A program made the translations under genes and the position numbers. This document shows, piece by piece, positions 23,589-37,028 of a stretch of 64,000 nt of DNA (the stretch's first letter is position 1; each line of letters opens with the position of its first letter). Under the pieces are notes generated by a model. The model was not told the DNA's origin and made no database searches. It saw nothing but the letters and a program-made list of their open reading frames with translations. Source of the stretch: Phallusia mammillata (taxonomy: Eukaryota; Chordata; Ascidiacea; Phlebobranchia; Ascidiidae); assembly GCA_003260075.1 (NCBI GenBank), contig QLIY01000641.1, positions 1-64,000 on the forward strand. Direction: 5' to 3'.

Positions 23589-24390
23589 CTATAGAGTGTT
23601 GTTTTTCTTTAATTCGTACGAATGGTTTGACACTTGTATACATAGGCTTAAATATACTGACCAGAAATGGAACTTAGGCGGGTTTGGGGTTCGAGCCATG
23701 TGCTTCAACAAAGCTAAATAGTCGTTCTGGAGGTTTGCTAACAAACAGTTAGAGTAAAGCTATTTACAAATCAACATAAGAGTCAAAGAAATGAATGTAT
23801 TAATTTTTAAACTAAAATGTTTCAAGAAATTAAGCTTGACAATGACTATAAACTGGCAAATGGTAAGATTTATATACGCAAGTGTTACTTTTCTTCCGTT
23901 CTAAGGCGAAATAATGCAAGCAAGCATTTTCGGAAAAATTTTATTCACTGAAGCAAACAAAAGAGCATAAATTAAACATGGAATGACCAAGTAAATAACA
24001 AGTGGTTAGTTTCCCACGTAGGGACGTTTTTGATCTGTACACGAATATAGGTTGCTTGTATATGGAAAACTGATAAACGTTACAGCATGGTTTGATCTAG
24101 TGATGCGGTTGAAATTGACGCTTGTCGATTTCGTGCCTTCGGAACTATCTTGAAAGAAATTGCGTATTATATGCTAGCGCATGTTTATTTCTGTGATCAG
24201 CCCTAAAGCGTTTTGCAAATCAACAAAACGACATACTCGTGTATAAACCACAGGCCTGTGAGATACCTTAACCAAATAGGCCGTTTACTTACCTGCAAAA
24301 GGCGCCGTATGTCCATACGATAAACAGGTGATGTGCATATGACCCCTGTTGTAGGCATAGTGTACAGTGTATAAGCTATTGCTGCTAGGC

Positions 24391-25045
24391 ATAATATCAA
24401 GTTTGTAGAGCTCTTCTGGCAAATGTAATTTTATTCCGACGTTTCGACGTCCTATACAGGCCGTCTTCATCAGGGTAAATAACACTGAATGCGACTGGTA
24501 CAGTGCACGATAAACAAAGGAAGAAAAAAAGAATGGAACGCAAGCACGTCACAACGCAACGAAAAAACCGCGCGATAACGAATGATTGGGTCTCTAATCT
24601 TTAAGCAGGTGCCTGTAGCACGCTGAAAGCATCACGTCTGTTTTAATGTTCATTGTGTTGTCCCGTTGGTGAATATTCCATGACTCAAGAAATAGTCTTT
24701 TCCTGTAGTCAGGCTTCCGGAATACAAGAAATAGTGTTCCATGACAATTTCTTGAGTCAAGGAATATTCACCAACTGGACAACACAATGAACATCAAAAC
24801 AGACGTGATGCTTTCAGCGTGCTGCAGGCACCTGCTTAAAGATTAGAGACCCAATCATTCGTTATCGCGCGGTGTTTTCGTTGCGTTGTGACGTGCTTGC
24901 GTTCCATTCTTTTTTTCCTTTGTTTATCGTGCACTGTACTAGTCGCATTCAGTGTTATTTACCCTGATGAAGACGACCTGTAAAGGACGTCGAAACGTCG
25001 GAATAAAATTACATTTGCCAGAAGAGCTCTACAAACTTGATAGTG
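24391..25045. repeat. Large palindrome, two arms of about 300 bp
   Basis: The left arm, about 24391-24693, is the reverse complement of the right arm, about 24747-25045, with only a few percent differences and a spacer near 53 bases. The outer part of each arm carries the cgtcgaaacgtcgg dyad and a gcacactgt-like end shared with the element at 53461-53609. It could be a foldback element, two inverted copies of one element, or the product of an assembly join. Confidence 0.85.
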
Positions 25046-25517
25046 TACAGTGGTTTATATATGAGTGTGCCGTTACTGTTGGTCTGCATGGACGCTTTAG
25101 GGCTGATCCCAGTAATGAATATGTACTTGCATAAAGTTACGTTTTCTTTCAAGAAGGGCTTAAGGTGTTGATCGATGTTAGCTTTGACCCACTTGTTAGT
25201 CGAAAACATATTTACATTTCTGCTGTGGCCACATTTACAATTGATCTTAATGGCAGTTTTACTACAAGATTTTAAGCGACGTTAAAACCAGGTAAAAATA
25301 AACTTTATGCGTTATGTATTTTTGCCACAAACAAAAGTAGACAGGAATTAAAAACATCAATTCTAACTCCTACTGTACAACAGCTGTTAAAAAAGCTTCG
25401 AATTAAAAATACCTTTTTACAAAAATTAAACAAAAAACACCGAGAAAATCCTTAATACGGGGAATCACTAATTTAAAAAAATTGCAAAGTTGTATGCAAG
25501 CTGTCTATGACGTCACA

Positions 25518-28500
25518 CTAGATCCAAATATCAGATGTACAGTCGCCTCCGGGGTAGCGGATTTCGTGGGCAAGGACTGGTCCACGTGGTTCGTTGCCAA
25601 AATCAACAAAAACATCTTTGTTCAAGGTCAATCCTCCCTTTTCTGTGTTCACGTCGATTTGAAGAAGAAATGAACCCGCCCTGGAACAAAAAAAAGTTTG
25701 GTTTGTTTTCTCAAATGTTTCTATGTACCTTTTCTAGCACATTCACACAACAGAAATACGACAGTAGGGCCATTCTCGCTTTTCCCACCTTAAGTTTCTT
25801 TCTTTCTTCGGAGAAAAAGCATTGTAATTAGTAGCTTAATTAAATCAATTTACAGAATACGTGGTTATTGTTTTGATTTTCTTAAACATATAACAGCAAG
25901 CGCTGATATTATTGGTTTCTCAGCTGTTGCCTTTTCTTTATTGCACGATTACTTGTTTGCTCTGATTTTAATTTGGGTTCATTTTAGCTAAAAATTCTTC
26001 TAATAACTGTAATATTAAGAAATCAAACTACCATCCTGCCAAAAACAGCATCTGGTTTAATTGCCAATCATATTGCACAATATCAATAGTCCTGCAGAGT
26101 AAAGTCTTGAGCAGCAGATAGATTAGTAGCGCTTATAAATCTTACTTCATCATTTTCGGGTAAAACTGTTTGTCCCAGCCGCTGTAAAGAGACGTGGTAA
26201 CGAAAAGTCTCTTTCCATCCAAACTTAGTTGTAGCATTTGTGGTCCTCCTTCAATCTTCTTGCCCCCAATATAAGCTGGGGGAGGTTGAGATGAAAGTTC
26301 AGTGTCTTCTGTCACCTACAAAAGTAACATTGAAAGTTTGCGCTACAATAAATGCTTGTATAACTCGGTCATCGGCCATGTATAACTTGCAGACAGTGCA
26401 CACTGTTTCGACCTATAAGGTCTCATCAGTGCAGCTCGTGATGAGAGATCGGCCGCATTGGCTAGTGTAGTCATCCAACGGCACTTTAGTTTGTTTGGAG
26501 CAACAGGGTACAAACCCTTGCCTCACCTAGTCTGTGCGATGCCACAACTGGGCTCTATGCTTGTAGATGTATAACTTTTTGTAAAACATTTTTGAAGCAA
26601 TTTACCATTATTTATGCTTGTAATATAAGTTAAACACGGCAATGGACTACATTAATATGCTAACAGTGGTTAGGGTCCTATCTTATGTGAACCATTAATA
26701 TGTTTCGAGAAAATTGTCTTTAGCACTATGTACAAACAAGGTCTCTTCAGTGCAGCTGGCGACAAGACAAAGACCGTATTTGCTAGCATAAACATCCAAC
26801 AGCACTCCAGTTTGTTGGGAGTGACAGACAGAAACGCTACCAATTCTGTTGGATGCCAAAATTTGACATAAAGCACCGCAGAGTAACAGAATTTGTCGGG
26901 GCATGACTTTAAGTAACTGCTCTTGTATGTTAAACACTGGTCTGTTTAAACGAGCTATTTTGGCTTGTAAAGTATGATTCAAGTTACCTTAACATCTCCA
27001 TCAGAGCATATGCTTCCACCCAAGAAAATCTGTCCTACTAGTTTCGGATTACGTGTGTCGCTGATGTCATATTGACGTATGTCGCCGTGCAGCCAGTTGG
27101 AAAAGTAGCAGAAACGATCGTCCATAGAAAGCAATATGTCGGTAATAAGTCCTGAGAAACAAGAAACACGACGTTTGGTTAATCGTAGTTGTACTTGCTA
27201 CGAATGCCTTAGTAAAAAAGTGAATGCCACGGTTTTTACACACCAAGACTTAGAATCTGTCGTACAAAGAGCTTGGGTTATTGATAAATTTGTTTGTAAT
27301 TCAGTCAAGCATAAACGCAAGCGCCTTTGGGTCAACCCCGAAGCTTTAAGCTAACTCCAACACTTAAAAAAACAAACATTACATAGGAAATTTCACATTC
27401 GTATTTAATGCATTCCAAAGTAATTTTAATGTTTACATGTTTTATTAACTTTTTCCCCATCAAAAGTTAATTAGGCTTAAGTTGACAGCTCTTATGTAAG
27501 GAAATGGAATACGTAAGTCTATGAAACAAACTTTACATAACCACCGGTTAAAGTTAAATACCATGATGTCGCTGATTTGTTCAGGCCGATAAAAACGCAT
27601 CATCATCAAAACGTAGTTAGACGTAGTTAGTTGTTTAAATAGGCTAAAGGTCACTTGTGGTCAATTTGACTGCTTCGGTAGCCCTCAACAAATATTGCTT
27701 TAGGTAGTTAACTATTAAACCGGTAGTTGCTACTAATTATAATCACTAGAATGAAGTGTTTGTATACTGTTTATCTTTCCATAAAATTGAGTAGCAGCCA
27801 TTAAGCAGCCATTAAGCAGCCTTGTTTATAGCAATAAAACATGCTTTCACGATTATATAATAGGCACCAACATTTTCCCAAACTGAACCGAATAGGAATG
27901 AGTTTACACGTAAATGTGAACAGCAGACGTAACTTATAACAAACAAGAACCAAAACTTTGCTATGACGTTCGATAAATCTATTTGCAGTGGCCTAATTGA
28001 CATAAACGCAGACACAGGAAATGAATCTGCTATTAACGGTTGTATGCTGCCGATTGTTGCACGACGCAAAAGTAATTACTATCACATTGACGTTAAATGA
28101 CTTTGCAAATTTGCAGAATGCATTTAACTGGGTCAAAATCAAGTTCTGGTAACTTGATCCAAACTGCATTCAACGCTCCACTGTATTGCGTGCCTGCAGT
28201 CAACCGTATAGTTAAACTTGAAAAGACTTGAACGCATATTTCCTTAAGTTGTTCAAAGTCAGCACAAAATCTTCTGAGACAAAGAAATGAGGTGGCATCA
28301 CTTTGTTCGAAACAAATGGACATAAACTGTAAAAGTCGCTTCAATGATAACAAAAATGTTTTGGAAATAATTAAGGAAAGTTCTGTGTTTAAGTCATTTG
28401 CAACGACTAAGGACATTAGACACAGTATCGAAAAGTAGCATAAAAACTAAAACTGCCTGAAGGCATTTGCACTGATTAAGGTTTAAACAAATTTGCACTA

Positions 28501-31500
28501 ATAATAATTGTGGCAATTATTGAAATAAAACATTCACTGTGTACAGATTTTCCGATGGTTATCATTTTTTAACATGTTTTTGCAAACATTTTGGCTATAC
28601 AGGAACCAGCACAATGTTTTGTGGGAATTTCTATAGCTTCGAGGGGGGGGGGGGCGTACAGATTTTCCGATGGTTATCATTTTGTAACATGTTTTTGCAA
28701 ACATTTTGGCCATACAGGAACCAGCACAATGTTTTGTGGGAATTTCTATAGCTTCGAGGCGCCGTTTGCCTTTGCGTTTCACGCAGGCAAATATGCTTAG
28801 GGCCCAAGAGACAATAAGGGTCCTTGAAAGTTGCTGATCTCACCATTACTGCGCTGTTAAATCAACACTTGTTTTGTAGGCGCAAGGTTTCTTTGACCCA
28901 CTGACTTTAACTTACTAAGAGCAGGAGAGACAAAGTCACCTTGAAATTCATTAATTCTTATCAGAAATCGGGACCTAATATCCTGTTCTGTAACCACACA
29001 TTGAACCATTTTTACGTTGAATTTTAACCCGATCCATATCTGAAAATACGTGAATTTAGTTTCTTTTAACATCTTCGAATCGGGATGGTCGTTTTAGTGT
29101 TATGTTTTGAATTTTATATGCATGTTATAGTTGTATATAGTCTGCTACCGAACAAATGTATATAAATCGCAACGATTATGAAAAACCTATTTTGTAAACA
29201 TTTAGCCTTTAAATGTATAGTCTAACGAGATTTTGTGGGCAAAGAATCGGAAATTTTGCATTAAAAGCCACCTGAACGCATCTGTTCTGCTGGTTTGCAT
29301 TCATTTGCATCTGGACTTAGCGACGGTTGTCTGTGAAACACGAACCCGTAATGCGGTCGTAAACGAGGGAAGCATGGCACATATTAGTTCAAGATGCATA
29401 CCAGCTGGTAAAAACCGTAACAGTTAACCCATACTTTCACGTGCAGTATCAACAGACTGTGACGATTGCTGCAAAGCGGAGTGTGATTAAAAAAACGGTT
29501 TCTTGCTAAGCGAGGCAAGAGATTCCGATTTGAACTTTTGCGAAACGTGTATTAGGTGAATAATCCGAAAATACGCAAAACAAAACGAAATTTTGAAACA
29601 CTGCCTTTGTACAAGGGGGGGGGGAGTGATTAAAAAAAACGGTTTCTTGCTAAGCGAGGCAAGATATTCCGATTTGAACTTTTGCGAAACGTGTATTAGG
29701 TGAATAATCTGAAAATACGCAAAACAAAACGAAATTTTGAAACACTGCCTTTGTACAAACTACAAAAACAGTAAGTCAGTTGCATTAGTCATAATGAACC
29801 AAGATACTTGCAAGATTTTTATGCATTGCGTAAAAAGATTTTACATTAAGAAGGTCGTGAATTCATGAAAAGCGTTGAACGGCAATATATGGTAAAAAGG
29901 CCCTCTAAAATTACATTGCTCTTTTGTTAGGTCCACCACTTCATTCACAAAGCCACGCCTCCTAAACGCCAGTGGTTACAAAAACTTCGTCAATTCAGCA
30001 AAAGAGAGCCGAAATGCGAATAAATAGCAAGATCGGGTAACACCTCATTTCGACGACTCCTTCGTGTTTACAGGCAGGAATAAACGAACTCAGCAGCGTG
30101 TTAAGTAAACAGAGAACGCTTCTACACTGAGCAAACGGCCCTGAAGCATAACAGACTCAGGAGTGTTCTGCAGACCTGGGGGGGGGGCAAACGCGAATAA
30201 ATAGCAAGATCGGGTAACACCTCATTTCGACGACTCCCTCGTGTTTACAGACAGGAATAAACGAACTCAGCAGCGTGTTAAGTAAACAGAGAACGTTTCC
30301 ACGCTAAGCAAACGGCCCTGAAGCATAACAGACTCAGGAGTGTTCTGCAGACCTATAGAGAGACTAGCTGCGTCAAAAATATTTTATCTGTGTCTAAGGC
30401 GTTGGACCTTTTAAATCACATTTTCATTAAGGGGTACCACATTAGTCGTCACCATTTTAACATTCAGTAATGCAAACATAGTTGACATACATGTAATCTT
30501 TCAATATGAGGAAATGCAATGTTGGGGTACGACATAAGATTTACAGAGGAAAGTGGTATAAATCAAAATTGCCCTTTACTTACTTTTACGGCACTTTTAA
30601 ATCTATGCGGGTTACTAAAGATATTGCAGCATGGTTTGCCGACATTTTAGGCTAAAATCTGGTAGAATAAAAAGTCATGTCATAAAAAGGTTGGCCATGG
30701 CATTATACGGACTGAATTTGGACTTCAAGACCTAAGGTTAAGTATTTACCTGGCATAACGGGCAGTGCCCAGCCTTCTACCTTCTTTGATGGAATGCTTA
30801 TCACCTTTTCGGCATCCCAGTCTCCTCTCTGTACACAAGATAGGTGAAAAATGATTACAAGGCACTTTTTATTTCATCTGAGTCGAACCCGTTTGCGACA
30901 GGAACTTCTTTTCAAATTTAGCCGTACTATTAATGGTTCAAGATTTTAGGTCAGAGTTGTAAGTTGGCCCGAAACCGAACGTGTAAGCCCGAAACTTGGC
31001 CCGAAACCGACGTAATTAGTAAACACAAAGCCCGAAACGTGATGAAATTGCAACACAAATTAAGCATGAAGTCAGGCACGAACTATTCAAAGCAAAGATC
31101 GAAGTAAACTTAAACCCGGCTCTAGGCTTCCTATAATGGTTGTAAATAAACACTTAGAACATTACCAAACGTATATGTTCGGACTCAGACACGCAACATC
31201 AAAGTGTAGATGGGCAAATGAAATTTACAAAGGTGATTTTCTAAATTTCTACCGACTAATATCTTTTAAGTATTAAATCCTCAACCATTTTCTTCAAAAT
31301 ATGGTCAAATTTGGACAATTGTTTTTGAGTTTTAATTCTTATAAAAAATACACAAAATTTTGCCACCACTACAACTTGCTACGTCCAACTGACTATTATA
31401 CCTGGGGGGGGGGAACATAGAACATTACCAAACGTATATGTTCGGGCTCAGACACGCAACATCAAAGTGTACATGGGCAAATGAAATTTACAAAGGTGAT

Positions 31501-31838
31501 TTTCTAAATTTCTACCGACTAATATCTTTAAGTATTAAATCCTCAACTATTTTCTTCAAAATATGAAAGGCCAAATTTGGACAATTGTTAATTTTGCCAC
31601 CACTACAACTTGCTACGTCCAACTGACTATTATACCTCGGTCTTGTAGAATCGGAAAACCGTACTGCTCAGGGCGCATCCCACAAATCCTTGAGTGGCTG
31701 AAGGATCGTGAAGGAAACGAATCTCGAGAGGAATCATTCCATCTGGACCAAGATCAATATCCTTGAAAAACGCAAGACAATATTTACGACTTTGCTGAAA
31801 CAATGTGCAAAACAGAAGCTACTAAAAGTCGAGCGGTT

Positions 31839-31919
<81 letters not shown>

Positions 31920-33469
31920 GATGTATTATAACATGCATTACACAATTGAATTGCCCCTTTTTTCACGGAATATTCACACCCAAGGTATGTTTTTGGCAGT
32001 TCTCTTTAGGCAATATAATGGTGTGTGACTTATCATTTGCATCTAATATAGCTAACAGTTGTCCTAAGTGTAATCGGGCAGCTTGTGTGTATGTCGCGAA
32101 ACATAAGAATCTATGCTGTACATAAACTGGTGTGTGACCACAGCGTCCACGTCCAATATAACTAACAGTGGTCTTTAGTGTAGTTAGGGAGCTTGTATGT
32201 ATGTCCTTAAAGATGAAAATCTATGCTGCACATAAACTGACGTGTTTTGCCACAGCGCACACATCTGAGGCTACTTACAGTGGCCCGCAGTGTTTTTGGG
32301 CGTATGTCCAGACTTGTGAAGGTTATGGAGCTTGGCTTACTGTGGCCGTAAACTTAAAGCTAAAGGCGAAAAAGTTAGTGCAGTGTAAACGTGAGAAGAT
32401 TGGATGCCAAATTGGCGGACAACACGTTGTTTGACAAACTAACTTTTTTTGTTGTAAATACAAATGACCTGCGGCTAACCGAAAGTCACGTTGAAGGTCA
32501 CGTTGACCAAAATATTTGAGCAACTTGTCGAATTAATACAGCTTCAGCTGCAAACTTTCGGCAATTTTGTTTTGAGTCAAATCATTGCTTTAAAAGAATA
32601 TGTACTGATTGGAACTGTGATCGACGTAGACGTTGTATCTTATCCATGTAATGATGTAGTTTTGTGTGCAAGGCGAAAATTGGCACGCATATATGAATTT
32701 TATATAAGCTTATTTGAATTTTATTCCTACTTGTAGCAATGTTCTTTTGTTCCAATCGTATACATGCAACGTCCTTCCATAATGACCTAAATAAACAAAT
32801 TGTAAATTAGCACTTAAATGATAACAACGAAATAGGTTGTTAAAATTTACAAAAAATGTGTGTTTGCAAAGTATAAAACAGGTCAAGTTTTTATGCTAAG
32901 TATTTATTCAAGCATTTTTTGATAGGTCAGATGCTACAAAATATAACCAATCACCAGCTGCCACGTCTTCAGGTTTGAATCCGCTTAGAAGCTTCTTAGG
33001 GGTTCCCCATTCTGTGCTGATCATCACATTATGACGTGGTTGATACCAAAAGTCGTAACCAAACTTTGTGTTGTGCCCAGGCATCTCCCAGTTGCCTTGT
33101 AATTCGAATGTCTCAGAATCGAGAAGCAGAAAACCACCTTAAGATGACCAGATTAAATGTTTATTAACGGTACTTTAACTCTTTGAGGAAAAACTCGTTG
33201 TTGTACACAGGTTTATTTCAAATTAGACAACAAATATTCTATTTAAAAAAAGTTCTATTTAAAAAATATGGTTTGTTTGTTTAGCAGCATAAGTAGGACG
33301 GTTTAGTTTCAACCTTTTCAATGCATCAACGGTTGTTTAGGCAGGCACAAGTTTGCCCTCCAAAGTATACATTTGACAGTTCTTGAGAATAAAAGTATAA
33401 GTAAGCAAAATATTTAGCAATGCGGGGCAGTTTAAATAAACTTGGGAGGACTTTAAAATCCGAAAAGAC

Positions 33470-33560
<91 letters not shown>

Positions 33561-36500
33561 GTGTGCGAAATTATGGTACTTTCTTTAAATCGTTTTACCT
33601 TTTCCATTGCCAGAGGGGTCACCAATGGTGCTGATCATAATTTGACCTCCAGGAATACAATGAACGGTGTGAGGGGGGGGGGGGGAGTATAAATTTGACA
33701 ATTCTTGAGAATAAAAGTATAGGTAAGCAAAATGTTTAGCTATATGGGGCAGTTTAAATAAACTTGGGAGGACTTTAAAATCCGAAAAGACGAAACCTCT
33801 TTGAGTTAGTCCAACAAGTGTGGTCGTTAACATGCATTATTGAACCTACTGTTCTGCTACAGGGGGGGGGGGTTGGCTAAACCGGTCTTGTGAAAAATCT
33901 CAACCGGCTCAACGGTCTGAAAAAAATTAGTTTTTGAAAGTAAGTACTTTGTTATTGCGTGGATTTAAATCTGTGATCCGTGCACCTACATTTTAACGCT
34001 CAATATCTTGACAAAAACTATGAAAAAGATAAAAGAGATCCTAATCTCTTAACTTAGGAAACCAACATGTTTGAGCATATTTGTATCTATGAAGCATTTC
34101 CTACGGTTGAACAAGTCCCTGTTTATGGCTGAACAACACAAGGCATTTTCGACTGGAAACACAGTGGTCGCAAGCGACTTTTCCAAAGGTGTTAACAAAA
34201 TACGAAGCCGTTACGGCATGAGAATATGAAATCTACTTTCTTCACAGCAGAGCTCATACCTTTGCAATTCTTGGCCTTCTCGGGTTTGTGGTGACATCGA
34301 CAGCGTAAAGTCGACTTGACACTAATCCAGGCATGATGAAGAGACTTCGGCGTTTGGTTGGATCGTGGAAACAACTGCTACAGGCGTTCCAGCCAGTGTG
34401 ATGAAGTTCGTCCTTCATGTTCGGCATCTCCAAACGGTCGATAATCTGTTTATCAAACTCAGATTAATGTGGGTTTACCACTTTTACACCGAAGCAAAGT
34501 TTCGGACGGTTTTAATAAATATCTCAGACGACACCAAACGTGTGTGGTTTAATTCGTTTTATAGCATGTTGTTATACATGTTAACAACCTTAACAGTCCC
34601 ATTTTTGATAAAAAAAAACATTATTATTACAGAAAAAAGCGCAGTTTTGTTTCTTAAAGTTACCAAGGGGGGGGGGCTATACATGTTACCAACCCTAACA
34701 GTCCCATTTTTGATAAAATAGCATTATTATTACAGAAAAAAGCGCAGTTTTGTTTCTTAAAGTTACCAAACAGAAGGTTTCATACGATACGGTCGTTTTA
34801 ACAGAGTATTTTTAGCTCTCAAGGCGCTAAAAAAACAGCATTTATTACATCCACTAGCACTAGCCTTTAATTCATGCTCATCAAAAACAGCATAAACATC
34901 AACAATTCAGCCAAACGCTATATCACTGTTGGTTATAGACAGGGTTTGAAACCACCCAAAACGTTAGTTTTTAAAAATGTGACGAATTTTATGAGGACAT
35001 TGGTTGTCATGCTAAACGGGGGGGGGGCTGCATTTATTACATCCACTAGCACTAGCATTTAATTCATGCTCATCAAAATCAGCATAAACATCAACAATTC
35101 AGCCAAACGCTGTATCACTGTTGGTTATAGACAGGGTTTGAAACCACCCAAAACGTTAGTATTTAAAAATGTGACGAATTTTATGAGGACATTGGTTGTC
35201 ATGCTAAACTGTTTGTGGTCGCATATGAAAATATTTGCAGTAGGTATGGATGTACTGTTGGCTGCCCGAAAATTGACTGGAATACACGAATTACTATGCT
35301 TAAGTGCTAACAACGTTTTAATAAGTATCTTTAGTTGTACACCGTTATTAGCGCGATACGTCTAATTGCTGAATAGTATTTATAACCAGCGCAAGTGTAA
35401 AAATGCCCTTTCAAGTTGATTTAAGTGGCTGGCGCGCCCATTGAGGTTAATTTCGCTAACATGTTCTAGTTGCTTTGCTTACCTGTAGATAAGTGGGAGA
35501 ACTTTCATCCATATCAATAGTGGCCAAATAATCAGGAGCTTCTATGTCAGTATTCCTAAAAGTAATTCACACGTAAATGTAAAAATGTTTTTGATGGCAA
35601 CCAATAAGAACAATGCATGCATCCACTTTTTGGTACTTTGGCAATAATGTTTATGATTAAATTACTTTTCAAGTCCGTGTATAGTGTTCCGAAGCATCCA
35701 CTTTTTGTTATGAAGGTTTCAAATCGTAATCATTAAGCCTTTCAAGTTACTATCAAAGACGCCAAACAGATTTTAATAACGACGCTTGTTTACATGTATA
35801 TTTGTCGCAATCAAACGCAATTCACTCGAACAAAAATATGAGGGCCAGACATAGATCTAATGCGACTCTAAGAGAGTTATTTTAGTATGTTTAGAGGTTC
35901 TGCGTCGGCAAGAAGTTGTCAGTTAGTGGGTTAACAACCGATTTGGAACACTTAAGTGTAAAATACGTTTTTTGTTGCCCTTAGCTAACAAAAACAGATC
36001 ACAGCAAACACTTTTTAATGAAAATGTGCTTAACCTCTAACCAATTTTCTTACAAAACGACCAAGTTAAAAAATGTAACCGGTCACCAGATCTTTCCATC
36101 TCATACTCATTTAGACGTACACAAGCGAGTTTGGGTATACCGCAAAGCCAGCAAAAAACCACAACTATTCATTCATCGGCTGTATTACTTACCTGTGGGC
36201 ATAATACTATAGTTGGTAAAAGACTAGGCACCGTACCTGTATATGCAAGGAATGTATAGAATTTTTTCTTTCGGTGCCTTCATAGCGTCTTTTGGGGACG
36301 CATAGCCAGGTCCGGTTGATGCTCGGCAGCATGATGGCTCCAAATGCTTTGCAATGGTATCGACTCGAGTAGCTAAGTCATAAAATTGTTAAAGTATGTG
36401 GCATTAGCCTGCTTAGGAAAATGAAAAAAGGTCTACATTATCTATGACTGGGGGGGGGGGTGACATTAGCCTGCTTAGGAAAATGAAAAAAGGTCTACAT

Positions 36501-36839
36501 TATCTATGACTTTGTGTTGGTTTGCAAGGTTGTGCAACTACATGCAAAAATTGCTGTGCAAAATACTTCCAGATAAGATGAGTTTATTTTGCTTGGTGAA
36601 CATCTTTTAAAACCCAGGATAGAAATGGAAAGTGCTGTAAGACTATCAGTTGTACGGCAAATCATGCACGTCTTACGTTTGAAAGTCACTTAACAACCGT
36701 TAAAAAGCAACACAAATAATCTACTGTATCTACTGTACGATTTTTGTACTTCAAACATACCTGTATGTTTTGGCTTGAAGTACGTAAGTTTAAAACTTAT
36801 TTAAACACCAGTAACAAACTGAAAACGTTACTTACACAT
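25518..36839 (-). CDS. SELENBP1: Selenium-binding protein 1 (methanethiol oxidase)
   Basis: Coding exons, 5' to 3': 36836-36839 (ATG plus one base), 36237-36372, 35483-35555, 34260-34445, 33599-33672 (truncated by a G run), 32955-33137, 32731-32786, 31636-31761, 30750-30828, 26988-27151, 26146-26315 and 25518-25680 (TAG). Joins between neighbouring exons agree in phase except across the gap. Recognisable segments include [103 protein letters not shown], and the family C-terminus RYPGGDC followed by SDIWI. The CSSC motif contains the cysteine reported to bind selenium. The family oxidises methanethiol to hydrogen peroxide, formaldehyde and hydrogen sulfide in the cytosol. The piece between RIAK and HTVHC is missing at 33673-33685. 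The start rests on a four-base first coding exon with a perfect gtaagt donor. Confidence 0.92.
26375..26840. repeat. Pair of related repeat copies in an intron
   Basis: 26375-26500 and 26715-26840 share words such as aaggtctc, cagtgcagct, catccaac and cactttag/cactccag. The two are in direct orientation, in the last intron but one of the selenium-binding protein gene. I do not recognise the family. Confidence 0.45.
28541..28759 (+). repeat. Intron duplicate across a G run (28643-28654)
   Basis: 28541-28642 and 28657-28759 are copies differing at a few bases. This is the first G-type junction in the window. Confidence 0.88.
29484..29758 (+). repeat. Intron duplicate across a G run (29615-29624)
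   Basis: 29484-29614 and 29626-29758 are almost identical; only a few substitutions and one A-run length change are seen. Confidence 0.88.
30014..30353 (+). repeat. Intron duplicate across a G run (30178-30187)
   Basis: 30014-30177 and 30190-30353 are copies with about five differences. They lie in an intron of the selenium-binding protein gene. Confidence 0.88.
31157..31637 (+). repeat. Intron duplicate across a G run (31404-31413)
   Basis: 31157-31403 and 31415-31637 are copies. The left copy ends exactly two bases into the exon that begins at 31636 on the right. The right copy has a small deletion (about 25 bases) that the left lacks. Confidence 0.85.
31842..31917 (+). other. 76-base G run, probable sized gap
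   Basis: It is a pure G run with unrelated sequence on each side, in an intron of the selenium-binding protein gene. No exon is missing here: the flanking exons 31636-31761 and 32731-32786 join in phase. Confidence 0.7.
32030..32330 (+). repeat. Tandem copies of a dispersed repeat
   Basis: Three successive units share cataaactg(g/a)(t/c)gtgtg, cacagcg, and a gcttgt(g/a)tgtatgtc word. A further copy lies at about 61838-61945, with cataaactgatgtgtggtcac and gcttgtgtgtatgcc. No coding potential is recognised. Confidence 0.6.
33362..33793 (+). repeat. Exon bounded by two G runs and flanked by duplicated intron
   Basis: 33362-33471 recurs at 33686-33793. Between the copies lie an 87-G run (33472-33558), a 114-base piece carrying a truncated coding exon (33599-33672 on the minus strand) and a 13-G run (33673-33685). 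The piece looks like a small contig slotted into a gap whose two edges overlap. Confidence 0.8.
33862..33872 (+). other. 11-base G run, probable gap
   Basis: No duplicate flank is evident. The following bases (ggctaaaccggtc ... caaccggctcaac) resemble the end of the element near 56671-56814. Confidence 0.5.
34571..35208 (+). repeat. Two consecutive duplicates across G runs (34667-34676 and 35018-35027)
   Basis: 34571-34666/34677-34770 and 34837-35017/35028-35208 are copies in the intron between the second and third long exons of the selenium-binding protein gene. Divergence is a few percent. Confidence 0.85.
36399..36511 (+). repeat. Short intron duplicate across a G run (36450-36460)
   Basis: 36399-36449 and 36461-36511 are copies of about 50 bases in the first intron of the selenium-binding protein gene. 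Confidence 0.85.
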
Positions 36840-37028
36840 AGTGTCAGTTTGCTGGACGAATAGCAGAATGGGAAACAGAGCTCAGATTCTAATTAAGCAA
36901 GACAAGTGCTGGAAAAAATGAAAACAAATCGTTTGTCAAGTCAAACGCCTCCCAATTGTACGGTTACTGCACAGCCTTTATGTGTTACCAGCCTGTCTCT
37001 AATTGCTCAAATAAACTTTACTCCCAGA

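Larger units (their letters stand above)
23112..25517. other. Gene-free repeat region between convergent genes
   Basis: It lies between the 3' ends of the CUB gene (+) and the selenium-binding protein gene (-). It holds a 90-bp hAT element, the long palindrome and a SINE-like fragment (25056-25139). No gene is seen. It is also the only place where a change of scaffold orientation would not break a gene model. Confidence 0.6.
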
